Shown here piece after piece: positions 1 to 10,102 of a stretch of DNA of 64,000 nt. The notes beneath the pieces are model-generated. The model saw nothing but the letters and a program-made list of their open reading frames with translations, searched no databases and was not told the DNA's origin. Every line of letters begins with the position of its first letter. The stretch's first letter is position 1. Position numbers and translations under genes: made by a program. Origin of the DNA: Pseudomonas chlororaphis subsp. aurantiaca (lineage in GTDB: Bacteria; Pseudomonadota; Gammaproteobacteria; Pseudomonadales; Pseudomonadaceae); the NCBI RefSeq assembly GCF_013466605.1, contig NZ_CP059162.1, forward strand, positions 434,001 to 498,000. The letters are read 5' to 3'.

Positions 1-1330
1 CGCTGGGGCTATAGCCTTCGCGGGTACCGGACAGCACATCTGCCTTGTAATGCTCGATCAGGACCAGCACGCCGTTGGCGTCGGTTTCGCGCAACTCGCC
101 GTCTTTTTTATCGGCGACGAAGTTCACGCTCTGGTTATGGCTCTTGTCTGTCTTGAGTATCCACGGGCCGCTTTTCAGGCCGTTCTCGAAGCTGCCGCGA
201 CCTGCTTGGGTCACCCATGGTCCTTCGCGTTTGTTGTTGCGGTAGCTGCCGCTCTCCGTGGAGCCGTCCACCTTCTCTTCGCTCGGGCCGTTGAGCACGC
301 TGTGGACATAGGTCTGGAAGCCAGTGACAGCGGGCTCGCCTCCTTCGTCGTAGGACAGCACCCAGCGTCCCTCACGCAGATCGTCCCGATACTCGCCGGT
401 AGCGGTTTGCCAGCCGTAGGACTCAGTCCACTGGCCTTGGCGTTTGCCATCGACAAAACGGCCGTGGGTCCAGCCTTCGTCTGGGTTGGAAAAACTCCAT
501 TCGCCGGTGCGTTGGCCGTGGGCATAGGCACCCTGGGCGATGACGGCACCGCCGAAACAGGAGTACTCCACGTAGGCCCCGTCCTCGCTGCCAGTGAAGC
601 GCTGCGGCTCGGTCTCCCAGGCGATGCGGCTGGCCCGGTAGTTGTACAGCAGGGGCTCGCCCTCCAGCGCAGGTGCTTCGCCGCGCCAGTAGGTGGCGGT
701 GAGAAAGCGTCCGTTCTTTTCGGTGAAGGTCTTTTTGTAGCGGTACTGGTCGGCTCCGGGCGGATTGGCGGTGATGGGCTGCCCGTTAGCGTCGAAATAA
801 CCCACCAGGGTGCCGGCCGAATGGTCGATCTGGTCGAATTCGTCGATACCCGAGTCTTCGTAGAAGTAGCTGTAGTTCAGCGGTGTCAGCTGGCGCAGGG
901 CCTGTTTCACCGTCGAGGCATCGAGTTTTTTCCGGTCTTTGGCGATGCGTTCCAGGGCGGGCTGTAGCTTGTCCAGGCGCCGGTAGAGGCGGTCGTTTTC
1001 GTCATAACGGTAGGCATGCACGCGATACTGGCCGCTCTGCTTGAACAGCACCAGGCGGGTCAGGGACTCATCATCCAGGGCGATGTTGAACACCGACTCG
1101 ATGGTTGCATCGCCGAAGTCGTCCAGCAGCTGCGGCTGGCCCTCGTCCGGGTCGACCGAGTAATAACCTTTGACGCTGCCGGCCTGCTTGATAAAGGCCA
1201 GGGTCGCCTGGCTTTCCGCCAGGCCGGTGATCAGCGGGTGGGCCAGGGATTTGTCGGCATAGAAAGGAGCGGCCTGGGTGCTGCCGAACGCCAGGCAGGC
1301 GATCAGGCCGAGAGAACGAGTCCACTGCAT
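1..1330 (-). CDS. Secreted MORN-variant repeat protein, 3' end cut by window edge
   Basis: This leftward reading frame starts with ATG at 1330 and stays open to base 1, so 443 codons are visible and the C-terminus is missing. AAGGGA just upstream serves as ribosome binding site. The N-terminus (MQWTRSLGLIACLAFGSTQA) is a classical signal peptide, so the product is probably exported. From about residue 245 onward there are loosely repeated units of the form G-x-Y/F-x(n)-G-x-R/K-x-G-x-W (HGQRTGEWSF, DGKRQGQWTE, RDDLREGRWV, NNKREGPWV, NGLKSGPWI). This pattern is typical of MORN-variant/YwqK-like beta-hairpin repeats. I do not recognise a specific function. Such repeats are usually structural or surface-associated, and the 'YwqK family antitoxin' label sometimes attached to them is not supported by anything here. 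Confidence 0.75.
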   Translation of the reverse strand, partial: MQWTRSLGLIACLAFGSTQAAPFYADKSLAHPLITGLAESQATLAFIKQAGSVKGYYSVDPDEGQPQLLDDFGDATIESVFNIALDDESLTRLVLFKQSGQYRVHAYRYDENDRLYRRLDKLQPALERIAKDRKKLDASTVKQALRQLTPLNYSYFYEDSGIDEFDQIDHSAGTLVGYFDANGQPITANPPGADQYRYKKTFTEKNGRFLTATYWRGEAPALEGEPLLYNYRASRIAWETEPQRFTGSEDGAYVEYSCFGGAVIAQGAYAHGQRTGEWSFSNPDEGWTHGRFVDGKRQGQWTESYGWQTATGEYRDDLREGRWVLSYDEGGEPAVTGFQTYVHSVLNGPSEEKVDGSTESGSYRNNKREGPWVTQAGRGSFENGLKSGPWILKTDKSHNQSVNFVADKKDGELRETDANGVLVLIEHYKADVLSGTREGYSPS

Positions 1331-1430
1331 ACGAATCCCTTCGTCGAGGCGCCGGACAGAGGGCGCGAGAGGCGCGGATTATCCATGGATGAATAGCCCG
1401 GGGGAATGCTCCGGGGCGATGGGCGGGCAA

Positions 1431-1460
1431 TAAAAAAGGCCTCCCGAGGGAGGCCTTTTC
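1431..1460 (-). terminator. Rho-independent terminator of glnA
   Basis: A perfect stem AAAAGGCCTCCC/GGGAGGCCTTTT with a tiny loop lies about 35 bases past the glnA stop codon. It has an A-run on one side and a T-run on the other, so it can work in both directions. Leftward it ends glnA; it also separates glnA from the secreted repeat-protein gene, which is transcribed the same way. Confidence 0.85.
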
Positions 1461-1491
1461 TTGTCACGCCGCGTGGGGCGGCGCTACCGGA

Positions 1492-2898
1492 TCAGCAGCT
1501 GTAGTACAGCTCGTATTCCAGTGGGTGTACGAAGGTACGAACCTTGATTTCTTCTTCGCTTTTCAGGGCGATGTAAGCGTCGATGAAGTCGTCGCTGAAA
1601 ACGCCGCCTTTGGTCAGGAACGCACGACCTTTGTCCAGCTCTTCCAGGGCTTCTTTCAGGCTGCCGCAAACTTGTGGGATCTCTTTCGCCTCTTCAGGCG
1701 GCAGGTCGTACAGGTTTTTGTCAGCCGCGTCGCCAGGGTGGATCTTGTTCTGGATACCGTCCAGGCCAGCCATCAGCAGGGCAGCGAAGGCCAGGTATGG
1801 GTTGGCAGCCGGATCCGGGAAGCGTGCTTCGATACGGCGGGCTTTAGGGCTCGACACGTAAGGGATACGGATCGAAGCGGAACGGTTGCGAGCCGAGTAG
1901 GCCAGCATCACTGGAGCTTCGAAGCCTGGTACCAGACGCTTGTAGGAGTTGGTCGAAGGGTTGGTGAAACCGTTCAGGGCCTTACCGTGCTTGATGATGC
2001 CGCCGATGAAGTACAGGGCGGTGTCGGACAGGCCGGCATAACCTTCGCCAGCGAAGGTGTTCTTGCCATCCTTGGAGATGGACATGTGCACGTGCATACC
2101 CGAGCCGTTGTCGCCGTACAGAGGCTTGGGCATGAAGGTAGCGGTGCGGCCGTAGGCATCGGCCACGTTGTGTACGCAGTACTTCAGGGTCTGAACTTCG
2201 TCGCCCTTGTTGACCAGGGTGTTGAACTTCACGCCGATTTCGTTCTGGCCGGCAGTCGCCACTTCGTGGTGGTGAACTTCGATGACCAGGCCCATTTCTT
2301 CCATGGCATTACACATGGAGGTACGGATCTCGTGGTCGTGGTCGAACGGAGGAACCGGGAAGTAGCCGCCTTTGACGCCTGGACGGTGGCCTTTGTTGCC
2401 GCCTTCCACGTCCTGGTCGGACATCCACGAGCCTTGCTCGGAGAAGATCTTGAACATGGAGCCGGAGATGTCGGACTTGAACTTCACTTCGTCGAAGATG
2501 AAGAACTCAGGCTCTGGGCCTACGAATACGGTGTCGCCGATACCGGTGGACTTCAGGTACTCCTCGGCACGCTTGGCGATGGCGCGTGGGTCGCGATCGT
2601 AGCCCTGCATGGTCGAAGGTTCGATGATGTCGCAGACCAGGATCAGGGTCGGCTCTTCGGTGAACGGGTCCAGGACGGCGGTTTCGTCAACCGGCATCAG
2701 GATCATGTCGGAGGCTTCGATGCCTTTCCAGCCAGCGATGGAGGAACCGTCGAACATTTTGCCGATTTCGAAGAAATCGTCATCCAGCGCATCACGGGCC
2801 GGCATGGTCACGTGGTGCTGAGTGCCTTTGGTGTCAGTGAAGCGCAGATCAATCCATTTGACGTCATGATCTTTGATGAGTTGAACCGACTTCGACAT
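1492..2898 (-). CDS. glnA: Glutamine synthetase type I (GSI-beta)
   Basis: Glutamine synthetase condenses glutamate and ammonia with ATP hydrolysis and is the central enzyme of nitrogen assimilation in the cytoplasm, acting as a dodecamer. The 468-residue length fits the family. Visible signatures are FDGSS (residues 49-53), the ATP/metal-binding segment NGSGMHVH, and NLYDLPPEE with Tyr397, the position that is adenylylated by GlnE in enteric and pseudomonad GSI-beta enzymes. The start ATG at 2898 follows GGAGGA; the reading frame remains open further upstream, but an earlier start would lack a binding site and add an atypical tail. The gene is monocistronic, is ended by the hairpin at 1431-1460 and diverges from thiI. 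A sigma-54 element lies about 100 bases upstream. Confidence 0.98.
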   Translation of the reverse strand: MSKSVQLIKDHDVKWIDLRFTDTKGTQHHVTMPARDALDDDFFEIGKMFDGSSIAGWKGIEASDMILMPVDETAVLDPFTEEPTLILVCDIIEPSTMQGYDRDPRAIAKRAEEYLKSTGIGDTVFVGPEPEFFIFDEVKFKSDISGSMFKIFSEQGSWMSDQDVEGGNKGHRPGVKGGYFPVPPFDHDHEIRTSMCNAMEEMGLVIEVHHHEVATAGQNEIGVKFNTLVNKGDEVQTLKYCVHNVADAYGRTATFMPKPLYGDNGSGMHVHMSISKDGKNTFAGEGYAGLSDTALYFIGGIIKHGKALNGFTNPSTNSYKRLVPGFEAPVMLAYSARNRSASIRIPYVSSPKARRIEARFPDPAANPYLAFAALLMAGLDGIQNKIHPGDAADKNLYDLPPEEAKEIPQVCGSLKEALEELDKGRAFLTKGGVFSDDFIDAYIALKSEEEIKVRTFVHPLEYELYYSC

Positions 2899-2996
2899 AG
2901 TGTCCTCCGGGTGGCTTCGGGCGAGTGTTGGTGTGCCCTTAGAATGTGGGTGATGCCGGCGCAGATACTCTGCCATGGCAACCTGCCTCACAAGGG

Positions 2997-3012
2997 AGCA
3001 AATTGCATGCCA
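2997..3012 (-). promoter_or_regulatory. Sigma-54 (-24/-12) promoter of glnA
   Basis: Read on the minus strand the sequence is TGGCATGCAATTTGCT, matching TGGCAC-N5-TTGCW with the invariant GG and GC at the right 10-base spacing. The predicted start is near 2986, giving a leader of about 88 bases before the glnA ATG. glnA is a classical NtrC/sigma-54 target in Pseudomonas, so position and biology agree. Not experimentally shown here. Confidence 0.8.
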
Positions 3013-3084
3013 GTGCCCTGAGTTGGGTTTTATGCCCCAAACTCACGCATTCCGGGCGCTATTGGGGCCAGATTGGCAAACTGA

Positions 3085-3148
3085 CGCACCGCAATGTTGC
3101 GTTTTTATCCGGCGACGACCCGTTTTAGTGCACGAAAAACCGGGTGCA
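3085..3148. promoter_or_regulatory. Candidate NtrC enhancer sites in the glnA-thiI intergenic region
   Basis: Two dyads lie 75-135 bases upstream of the glnA sigma-54 element, the usual distance for an enhancer. CGCACCGCAATGTTGCG (3085-3101) resembles the NtrC pattern GCAC-N-GTGC imperfectly. TGCAC...GTGCA arms at 3129-3133 and 3144-3148 are perfect but spaced by 10 rather than 7 bases. Assignment to NtrC is inference. The remainder of the 2899-3228 gap holds no convincing gene. Confidence 0.4.
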
Positions 3149-3158
3149 CATTAATTGG

Positions 3159-3186
3159 TTAAACCTTGAGCAATTTCCGCTATAAT
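3159..3186 (+). promoter_or_regulatory. Probable sigma-70 promoter of thiI
   Basis: A consensus -10 box TATAAT occupies 3181-3186. A weak -35 candidate, TTAAAC, lies 16 bases before it at 3159-3164. The start of transcription would fall near 3193, about 35 bases before the thiI ATG. The perfect -10 box makes this the best housekeeping promoter I can see in the gap. Confidence 0.55.
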
Positions 3187-3228
3187 CCGCGCCCCCCTTT
3201 TTCGGCTGGCCCAGCGCGCGCTGTTTTC

Positions 3229-4683
3229 ATGAAACTAATCGTTAAAGTTTTCCCGGAAATCACCATCAAGAGCCGCCCGGTACGGACGCGTTTCATCCGT
3301 CAGTTGGCCAAGAACATCCGTGCCGTGCTCCGCGATCTGGACCCGGCCGTGGTGGTCAATGGTGTGTGGGACAACCTCGAGCTGGAAACCGCCGTCAGCG
3401 AGCCGAAAGCCTTGAAGGAGATGACCGAGCGCCTGAGCTGCATGCCGGGCATCGCGCATTTCCTGCAGGTCGATGAATACCCGCTGGGCGACTTCGACGA
3501 CATAGTCGCCAAGTGCAAGCAGCACTTTGGCGAGGCCCTGGCGGGGAAAGTTTTCGCCGTGCGCTGCAAGCGCGCCGGCAAGCACCCATTCAGCTCCATG
3601 GACGTGGAAAAATACGTCGGCAGCCAACTGCGTCGGCAGTGCGGTGCCGCCGGAATTTCCCTGAAAGAGCCGGAAATCGAAGTGCGGATGGAAATTCGCG
3701 ACCAACGGTTGTTCGTGATCCACAGCCAGCACAACAGCATCGGCGGTTATCCGCTGGGCGCCCTGGAACAGACCCTGGTTTTGATGTCCGGCGGTTTCGA
3801 TTCCACCGTGGCGGCCTACCAGATCATGCGTCGCGGCCTGATGAGCCACTTCTGCTTCTTCAACCTGGGCGGGCGTGCCCACGAATTGGGCGTGATGGAA
3901 GTCGCGCACTATATCTGGAAGAAGTACGGCAGCTCCCAGCGCGTGCTGTTCGTCAGCGTGCCGTTCGAGGAAGTGCTCGGCGAAATCCTCGGCAAAGTCG
4001 ACAACAGTCATATGGGCGTCATTTTGAAGCGTATGATGTTGCGTGCCGCGTCGAGTATCGCCGACCGCCTGCACATCGATGCGCTGGTCACCGGCGAGGC
4101 GATTTCCCAGGTGTCGAGCCAGACCCTGCCGAACCTCTCCGTCATCGACTGCGTGACCGACAAGCTGGTGCTGCGCCCGCTGATCGCCAGCCACAAGCAG
4201 GACATCATCGACCTGGCCAACGAAATCGGCACCGCCGACTTCGCCAAGCACATGCCGGAGTACTGCGGGGTCATCTCGGTGAACCCCAAGACCCACGCCA
4301 AGCGCCATCGCGTGGAGCATGAAGAGAAAGAATTCGACATGGCGGTGCTCGAGCGTGCGATCGAGCGGGCCAAGCTGGTGCCGATCGATCGGGTGATCGA
4401 CGAACTGGGCCAGGATTTGCAGATCGAAGAAGTCAGCGAGGCGCTGGCCGGTCAGATCGTGATCGACATCCGTCATCCGGATGCTCAGGAAGACGACCCG
4501 CTTACGCTTTCTGGCATCGAGATAAAAGCGCTGCCGTTCTATGCATTGAATGCACGCTTCAAGGAACTGGACCCTACTCGCCAGTACCTGCTGTATTGCG
4601 ACAAAGGCGTCATGAGTCGCCTGCATGCTCACCATCTGCTCAGTGAGGGACATGCCAATGTGCGCGTTTATAGACCGAGCTAA
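3229..4683 (+). CDS. thiI: tRNA 4-thiouridine synthase ThiI with C-terminal rhodanese domain
   Basis: ThiI transfers sulfur from IscS persulfide to uridine-8 of tRNA and, in many bacteria, also to ThiS for thiamine thiazole synthesis. The 484-residue protein has an N-terminal ferredoxin-like/THUMP region, a PP-loop adenylation motif MSGGFDST (residues 186-193) and a C-terminal rhodanese domain. The rhodanese active cysteine is in YLLYCDKGV (Cys457), and its presumed disulfide partner is Cys346 in EYCGV, matching the Cys456/Cys344 pair of the E. coli enzyme. The start ATG at 3229 gives the standard [12 protein letters not shown]-terminus. An upstream extension of the frame begins at the promoter and is not credible. 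It diverges from glnA and precedes typA. Confidence 0.97.
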   Translation: MKLIVKVFPEITIKSRPVRTRFIRQLAKNIRAVLRDLDPAVVVNGVWDNLELETAVSEPKALKEMTERLSCMPGIAHFLQVDEYPLGDFDDIVAKCKQHFGEALAGKVFAVRCKRAGKHPFSSMDVEKYVGSQLRRQCGAAGISLKEPEIEVRMEIRDQRLFVIHSQHNSIGGYPLGALEQTLVLMSGGFDSTVAAYQIMRRGLMSHFCFFNLGGRAHELGVMEVAHYIWKKYGSSQRVLFVSVPFEEVLGEILGKVDNSHMGVILKRMMLRAASSIADRLHIDALVTGEAISQVSSQTLPNLSVIDCVTDKLVLRPLIASHKQDIIDLANEIGTADFAKHMPEYCGVISVNPKTHAKRHRVEHEEKEFDMAVLERAIERAKLVPIDRVIDELGQDLQIEEVSEALAGQIVIDIRHPDAQEDDPLTLSGIEIKALPFYALNARFKELDPTRQYLLYCDKGVMSRLHAHHLLSEGHANVRVYRPS

Positions 4684-4822
4684 GTGCCCGGGGCTGTTTG
4701 CCTGTGGCTTGCGTCACCGGCCCCCCGACGCCACCGTCAAGCTGTAACGGCCTTGCCGGACTCTATTGTTAATCGCTGCCAGCAGTTGTCAGCACACCGA
4801 ATCCTCTGATCGAGATACACAA

Positions 4823-6643
4823 GTGATCGAAAATCTACGCAACATCGCCATCATTGCTCACGTTGACCACGGTAAAACCACCCTGGTAGACAAACTCCTG
4901 CGTCAATCCGGCACCCTGGAGCGCAACGAGCTCAACGACGAGCGCGTGATGGACTCCAACGACCAGGAAAAAGAGCGCGGTATTACCATCCTGGCCAAAA
5001 ACACCGCCATCAACTGGAACGGCTACCACATCAACATCGTGGACACCCCGGGCCACGCCGACTTCGGTGGCGAAGTCGAGCGCGTAATGTCGATGGTCGA
5101 CTCCGTTCTGCTGCTGGTCGACGCCCAAGACGGCCCTATGCCGCAAACCCGTTTCGTGACCAAGAAGGCTTTCGAAGCCGGCCTGCGTCCGATCGTGGTG
5201 ATCAACAAGGTCGACCGTCCAGGCGCGCGTCCTGACTGGGTTCTGGACCAGATCTTCGACCTGTTCGACAACCTGGGTGCCACCGAAGAACAGCTGGACT
5301 TCAAAGTCGTCTACGCCTCGGCCCTGAACGGCATTGCCGGTCTGGACCACACCGACATGGCCGAAGACATGACCCCGCTGTACCAGTCGATCGTCGACAA
5401 CGTTCCGGCTCCGGCCGTTGACCGTGACGGTCCGTTCCAGATGCAGATCTCCGCTCTGGACTACAACAGCTTCCTGGGTGTGATCGGCGTTGGCCGTATC
5501 GCTCGCGGTCGCGTCAAGCCGAACACTCCGGTCGTCGCTATCGACACCGAAGGCAAGAAGCGCAACGGCCGTATCCTGAAGCTGATGGGTCACCACGGCC
5601 TGCACCGTGTGGACGTTGAAGAAGCCGCTGCCGGCGACATCGTCTGCATCAGCGGTTTCGACGAGCTGTTCATCTCCGACACCCTGTGCGATCCGACCGC
5701 GGTCGAAGCGATGAAGCCGCTGACCGTCGACGAGCCGACCGTTTCCATGACCTTCCAGGTCAACGACTCGCCATTCTGCGGTAAAGAAGGCAAGTTCGTG
5801 ACAAGCCGTAACATCAAGGAACGTCTGGACAAAGAGCTGCTGTACAACGTTGCACTGCGCGTTGAAGAAGGCGACTCGGCCGACAAGTTCAAGGTTTCCG
5901 GTCGTGGTGAGCTGCACCTGTCGGTACTGATCGAAACCATGCGTCGCGAAGGTTTCGAAATGGGCGTGGGCCGTCCTGAAGTGATCATCCGTGAAGTCGA
6001 CGGCGTGAAGCAGGAACCGTTCGAAAACGTCACCATCGACATCCCTGAAGAATCCCAGGGCAAGGTCATGGAAGAAATGGGCCTGCGTAAGGGCGACCTG
6101 AGCAACATGGTTCCGGATGGCAAGGGCCGTGTACGCCTGGAATACAACATTCCAGCCCGTGGTCTGATCGGTTTCCGTAACCAGTTCCTGACCCTGACCA
6201 ACGGTGCAGGCATCCTGACCTCGATCTTCGATCGCTACGCTCCGATGAAGTCCGGCCACATGTCCGGTCGTCAGAACGGCGTACTGGTTTCGGTCGAGAC
6301 CGGCAAGGCGCTGACCTACTCCCTGGAAACCCTGCAGGCGCGCGGCAAGCTGTTCGTCGAGCACGGCCAGGAAATCTACAACGGTCAGATCGTTGGTCTG
6401 AACAGCCGTGACAACGACCTGGGTGTGAACCCAACCAAAGGCAAGAAGCTCGACAACATGCGTGCTTCGGGCAAGGACGAAACCATCGCCCTGGTTCCGC
6501 CGGTTCGTTTCACCCTGGAACAGGCTCTGGAATTCATCCAGGACGACGAGCTGTGTGAAGTGACTCCTAAGTCCATCCGTCTTCGCAAGAAGATCCTGGA
6601 CGAAGGCGAGCGTACCCGCGCTGCCAAGAAAGCCAAGAACTGA
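4823..6643 (+). CDS. typA: Ribosome-associated translational GTPase TypA/BipA
   Basis: TypA is an EF-G-like GTPase that binds the ribosome and affects 50S assembly, stress and cold responses. The 606-residue product shows the G1 loop AHVDHGKTT (residues 12-20), the G2/switch region RGITI, the G3 motif DTPGHADF and the G4 motif NKVD, followed by domains II, III and V and the C-terminal basic tail ([21 protein letters not shown]). I chose the GTG at 4823 because it gives the family's [18 protein letters not shown] start. A TTG further upstream would add 19 residues with no homology to the family. The gene is followed by a strong terminator and seems to be monocistronic. Confidence 0.97.
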   Translation: MIENLRNIAIIAHVDHGKTTLVDKLLRQSGTLERNELNDERVMDSNDQEKERGITILAKNTAINWNGYHINIVDTPGHADFGGEVERVMSMVDSVLLLVDAQDGPMPQTRFVTKKAFEAGLRPIVVINKVDRPGARPDWVLDQIFDLFDNLGATEEQLDFKVVYASALNGIAGLDHTDMAEDMTPLYQSIVDNVPAPAVDRDGPFQMQISALDYNSFLGVIGVGRIARGRVKPNTPVVAIDTEGKKRNGRILKLMGHHGLHRVDVEEAAAGDIVCISGFDELFISDTLCDPTAVEAMKPLTVDEPTVSMTFQVNDSPFCGKEGKFVTSRNIKERLDKELLYNVALRVEEGDSADKFKVSGRGELHLSVLIETMRREGFEMGVGRPEVIIREVDGVKQEPFENVTIDIPEESQGKVMEEMGLRKGDLSNMVPDGKGRVRLEYNIPARGLIGFRNQFLTLTNGAGILTSIFDRYAPMKSGHMSGRQNGVLVSVETGKALTYSLETLQARGKLFVEHGQEIYNGQIVGLNSRDNDLGVNPTKGKKLDNMRASGKDETIALVPPVRFTLEQALEFIQDDELCEVTPKSIRLRKKILDEGERTRAAKKAKN

Positions 6644-6663
6644 TCCTTTAGTTCAGGCTGAAT

Positions 6664-6704
6664 AAAAACGCCCCCGGTCGAAAGGCCGGGGGCGTTTTTT
6701 TTTT
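6664..6704 (+). terminator. Rho-independent terminator of typA
   Basis: AAAAACGCCCCCGG-TCGAAAG-CCGGGGGCG followed by an unbroken run of ten T residues starts about 20 bases after the typA stop. This is the strongest intrinsic terminator in the window. Confidence 0.95.
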
Positions 6705-6725
6705 GATCTGCGAAAAAGCTCGGAT

Positions 6726-6879
6726 CCTGTAGCCGCTGCCGAGCCTGCGAGGCTGCGATCGACCGCGTAGCGGTCGTAAAACGGTAGATCTGAAATCCTG
6801 CGGTGGCCCGTATTGCGGCTGCTTTGCAGCCGATCGCAGCCTCGCTGGGGCTCGGCAGCGGCTATGGGGGGGCTACAGG
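6726..6879. repeat. Family A palindromic repeat pair (REP/REPIN-like), copy A1
   Basis: A left element beginning CCTGTAGCCGCTGCCG (6726-6760) faces a right element ending GGCAGCGGCTA...CTACAGG (6830-6879). The space between contains a further small hairpin, GACCGC-GTA-GCGGTC. The same flanking arms recur at 18542, 28403 and 32009. This element fills most of the gap between typA and the cysteine-cluster gene. Confidence 0.8.
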
Positions 6880-6886
6880 TCGGGGC

Positions 6887-7327
6887 TCAGAAGCGTTCCA
6901 GGGTCCGGCTGCTGGTGTTGGTCGGGCGCTCGACCGGCTTGGGCTTGTACGCGCAATAGCCCGGGCGCGGGCCGATCTTCGGGTGGTTGCGGCAGGTGTC
7001 CGGGCGCTTGTCATAAATGGTGCACAGGCGGCTCTTACGATCCAGATACAGGCAGTCGTTGTTACTCATGCGCTGTAGGGTGAAGATCTCGGACTTCTGG
7101 TTGTAGCGCTCGACGATGCCTTCCTTCTGCAGGCGCTTGGCAATGTTCTTCGCCGGCTCGCCGCGCTCGAATTCGTCGACGATGCCGATGCGGATCAGAT
7201 CCTTTATCTTGACCTCCACCGGCAGGGTGCAGCAGCTGGACATGCAGGAGCCGCACATGGGCGCGGAATACTTGGCCCAGGTATCGAGTCGGTCGATTTC
7301 CGCGGCGGCGATCAGGTTGGACTTCAT
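6887..7327 (-). CDS. YkgJ-family cysteine cluster protein
   Basis: A 146-residue protein with eight cysteines: C25 and C28 and the pair C32-C33 in PMCGSCMSSCC, then C92, C102, C112 and C125 in CLYLDRKSRLC, DTCRNHP and GYCAYK. This is the pattern of the YkgJ/UPF0153 family (CxxCxxxCC core), thought to bind zinc or an iron-sulfur cluster; no reaction is established. There is no signal peptide, so it is likely cytoplasmic. It is a single leftward gene flanked by a repeat element on its 3' side. The ATG at 7327 gives the conserved N-terminus, with a weak purine-rich site upstream. The 267-base gap to glgP shows nothing I can name. Confidence 0.8.
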   Translation of the reverse strand: MKSNLIAAAEIDRLDTWAKYSAPMCGSCMSSCCTLPVEVKIKDLIRIGIVDEFERGEPAKNIAKRLQKEGIVERYNQKSEIFTLQRMSNNDCLYLDRKSRLCTIYDKRPDTCRNHPKIGPRPGYCAYKPKPVERPTNTSSRTLERF

Positions 7328-7594
7328 CAGGCTTGTTTCCAGCGTGTGTATCAGGGCGCGCGATCATACCGGTACTGGTGGATTTCTGAACAACCGTTTA
7401 ACGGAATTTACGCCTGCCCACGGGGATTGCAGGGTCGGCACGGCATCTGCATCATTTTTACCCGCTGCCGCGGGAGACGCCGCTTCTGTTCGGGCAATTG
7501 CAAGACGCACCGAACCAGAGCCTTTGGCTCCTGTCAGACCGACTAGGCTCAGACAACTCCATGCTCACTGTCTATCTCGCTCGAGGTCGTATTC

Positions 7595-10045
7595 ATGACT
7601 CAGGAACTGCAAGTTCGTGACGCTGAGGTGGCCGCTTTTCGCGATGCCGTCCTGACCAAACTCACCTACGCGGTGGGCAAAGACCCGGACCACGCTTTCG
7701 ACCATGACTGGTTCGAAGCCATCGCCCTGGCGGCGCGCGATCACATGGTCGAGCACTGGATGGACCACACGCGGCAGATCTACCGCAAAGGCCAGAAACG
7801 CGTTTATTACCTTTCCCTGGAATTCCTCATCGGCCGCCTGCTCTACGACAGCCTGAGCAACCTCGGGCTGCTGGACGTGGCGCGCGATGCGCTGAGCGAC
7901 CTTGGGGTCGATATGGAACGCATCCGCCTGCTGGAACCGGATGCGGCGCTGGGCAATGGCGGTCTCGGCCGCCTGGCGGCGTGCTTCATGGAAAGCATGT
8001 CGACCCTGGGCATCGCCGGCCACGGCTACGGCATCCGTTATGAACACGGCTTGTTCCGCCAGGCCATAGTCGATGGCTGGCAGCAGGAGCAGACCGAGCA
8101 CTGGCTGGACTTCGGCAACCCCTGGGAGTTCGAGCGCCCGGAAGTGATCTATTCGATCGGCTTCGGTGGCAGCGTCGAGACCGTCACCGACGAGGCTGGT
8201 CATACGCGGCAAGTCTGGTGGCCTGCGGAAACCGTGCGCGCGGTGGCTTACGATACGCCGGTAGTCGGCTGGCGTGGCGCCAGCGTCAACACCCTGCGCC
8301 TGTGGCGGGCGCGAGCCATGGAAGACCTGCACCTGGAACGCTTCAATGCCGGCGACCACCTCGGCGCGGTGGCCGAGGTGGCCCGCGCCGAGAGTATCTC
8401 GCGGGTGCTCTACCCGGCGGACAGCACCGAAGCCGGCCAGGAGCTGCGCCTGCGCCAGGAGTACTTCTTCGTTTCCGCGTCCTTGCAGGACTTGCTGCGC
8501 CGGCACAAGAACATGCACGACTCGGTGCTCAGCCTCGGCGAGCATGCGGCGATCCAGCTCAACGACACCCACCCGTCGATCGCCGTGGCCGAACTGATGC
8601 GCCAGCTGGTGGACCTGCACGGCATCGCCTGGGAAGCGGCCTGGCAGATCACCGTCGAGACCCTGGCCTACACTAACCACACGCTGCTGCCCGAGGCCCT
8701 GGAAACCTGGCCGGTGGGCCTGATGGAACGCATGCTGCCGCGGCACATGCAGATCATTTACCTGATCAACGCCCAGCACATCGATTCGCTGCGGGCCAAG
8801 GGCATTCACGACTTCGACGTGCTGCGTGCGGTGTCGCTGATCGAAGAGGACAACGGGCGTCGCGTGCGCATGGGCAACCTGGCGTTTCTCGGTTCCCACA
8901 GCGTCAACGGCGTGTCCGGCCTGCACACCCAGCTGATGCGCAGCACGGTGTTCTCCGAGTTGCACAAGCTGTATCCGGAGCGGATCAACAACAAGACCAA
9001 CGGCATCACCTTCCGCCGCTGGCTGTACCAGGCCAACCCCAAGCTGACGGCGATGCTGGTCGAGGCCGTCGGCCCTGAGGTGCTGGACAACCCCGAGGAG
9101 CTGTTGCTCAAGCTCGAACCCTTCGCCGAGAAGTCGGCCTTTCGCAAGCAGTTCGCCGAGCAGCGCCTGCACAGCAAGCGCGCGCTGGCGGCGATCATCC
9201 ATGAGCGCCTGGGCATCGCGGTCAATCCGGCGGCGCTGTTCGACGTGCAGGTCAAACGGATCCATGAGTACAAGCGCCAGTTGCTCAACCTGATGCACAC
9301 GGTGGCGCTGTACCAGGCCATCCGCGCCGAGCCGGAAATCGACTGGGTGCCGCGGGTGAAGATCTTCGCCGGCAAGGCCGCGGCCAGTTATCACCAGGCC
9401 AAGCTGATCATCAAGCTGAGCAACGACATCGCCCGCACCGTGAACAACGATCCGACTGTGCGTGGCCTGCTCAAGGTGGTGTTCCTGCCCAACTACAACG
9501 TCAGCCTGGCCGAAAGCATCATCCCGGCGGCCGACCTGTCGGAGCAGATTTCCACTGCCGGCTTCGAGGCCTCGGGCACCAGCAACATGAAATTCGGCCT
9601 CAACGGCGCCCTGACCATCGGCACCCTGGACGGCGCCAACGTCGAGATGTGCGAGCGGGTCGGCGCCGAGCACATGTTCATCTTCGGCCTCAGCGCCCAG
9701 CAGGTGGAGGCGCGCAAACGCAACGGCGAGTTCAGCGCGGTGCCGGACATCGCCGCCTCCCATCGTCTCAACGATGTGCTGCAGGCGATTCGTGGCGGAG
9801 TGTTCTCGCCGGACGATCCGGCCCGCTATACCGGCCTTATCGATTCGCTGGTCGACTATGACCGCTTCCACGTGTGCGCCGATTTCGATTCCTACTGGAA
9901 TGCCCAGCTGCATGTCGAGGAGCGCTGGCGCGACAGCAATCATTGGTGGCATTCGGCGGTGCTCAACTGCGCGCGCATGGGCTGGTTCTCTTCGGACCGG
10001 ACCATTCGCGAGTACGCCACGGAGATCTGGAAGGCTCTGGAATAG
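7595..10045 (+). CDS. glgP: Glycogen/alpha-glucan phosphorylase
   Basis: This 816-residue enzyme of the GT35 family releases glucose-1-phosphate from the non-reducing ends of glycogen or maltodextrins using pyridoxal phosphate. The PLP lysine is K666 in SGTSNMKFGLNGAL, and the flanking GTLDGANVEM is also canonical. The N-terminal half carries the conserved EPDAALGNGGLGRLAACF stretch. The start ATG at 7595 is preceded by GAGGT. It is a single transcription unit, upstream of fbp but separated from it by a repeat remnant, so the two need not be co-transcribed. Other Pseudomonas keep glgP apart from the glgBX/treS cluster, and no other glycogen genes are in this window. Confidence 0.96.
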   Translation: MTQELQVRDAEVAAFRDAVLTKLTYAVGKDPDHAFDHDWFEAIALAARDHMVEHWMDHTRQIYRKGQKRVYYLSLEFLIGRLLYDSLSNLGLLDVARDALSDLGVDMERIRLLEPDAALGNGGLGRLAACFMESMSTLGIAGHGYGIRYEHGLFRQAIVDGWQQEQTEHWLDFGNPWEFERPEVIYSIGFGGSVETVTDEAGHTRQVWWPAETVRAVAYDTPVVGWRGASVNTLRLWRARAMEDLHLERFNAGDHLGAVAEVARAESISRVLYPADSTEAGQELRLRQEYFFVSASLQDLLRRHKNMHDSVLSLGEHAAIQLNDTHPSIAVAELMRQLVDLHGIAWEAAWQITVETLAYTNHTLLPEALETWPVGLMERMLPRHMQIIYLINAQHIDSLRAKGIHDFDVLRAVSLIEEDNGRRVRMGNLAFLGSHSVNGVSGLHTQLMRSTVFSELHKLYPERINNKTNGITFRRWLYQANPKLTAMLVEAVGPEVLDNPEELLLKLEPFAEKSAFRKQFAEQRLHSKRALAAIIHERLGIAVNPAALFDVQVKRIHEYKRQLLNLMHTVALYQAIRAEPEIDWVPRVKIFAGKAAASYHQAKLIIKLSNDIARTVNNDPTVRGLLKVVFLPNYNVSLAESIIPAADLSEQISTAGFEASGTSNMKFGLNGALTIGTLDGANVEMCERVGAEHMFIFGLSAQQVEARKRNGEFSAVPDIAASHRLNDVLQAIRGGVFSPDDPARYTGLIDSLVDYDRFHVCADFDSYWNAQLHVEERWRDSNHWWHSAVLNCARMGWFSSDRTIREYATEIWKALE

Positions 10046-10057
10046 GCTGTTCATCGG

Positions 10058-10102
10058 CCCCGTAGTGTCGCAAGGGCGCAGCCTGCGCCAGCGGCTACGG
10101 GG
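10058..10102. repeat. Degenerate family A palindrome, copy A6
   Basis: CCCCGTAG and CTACGGGG form the outer arms, and GCGCAGCCTGCGCCAGCGGCTAC inside matches the family A right arm with substitutions. It lies just after the glgP stop codon and may act as its 3' end hairpin. Confidence 0.55.
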
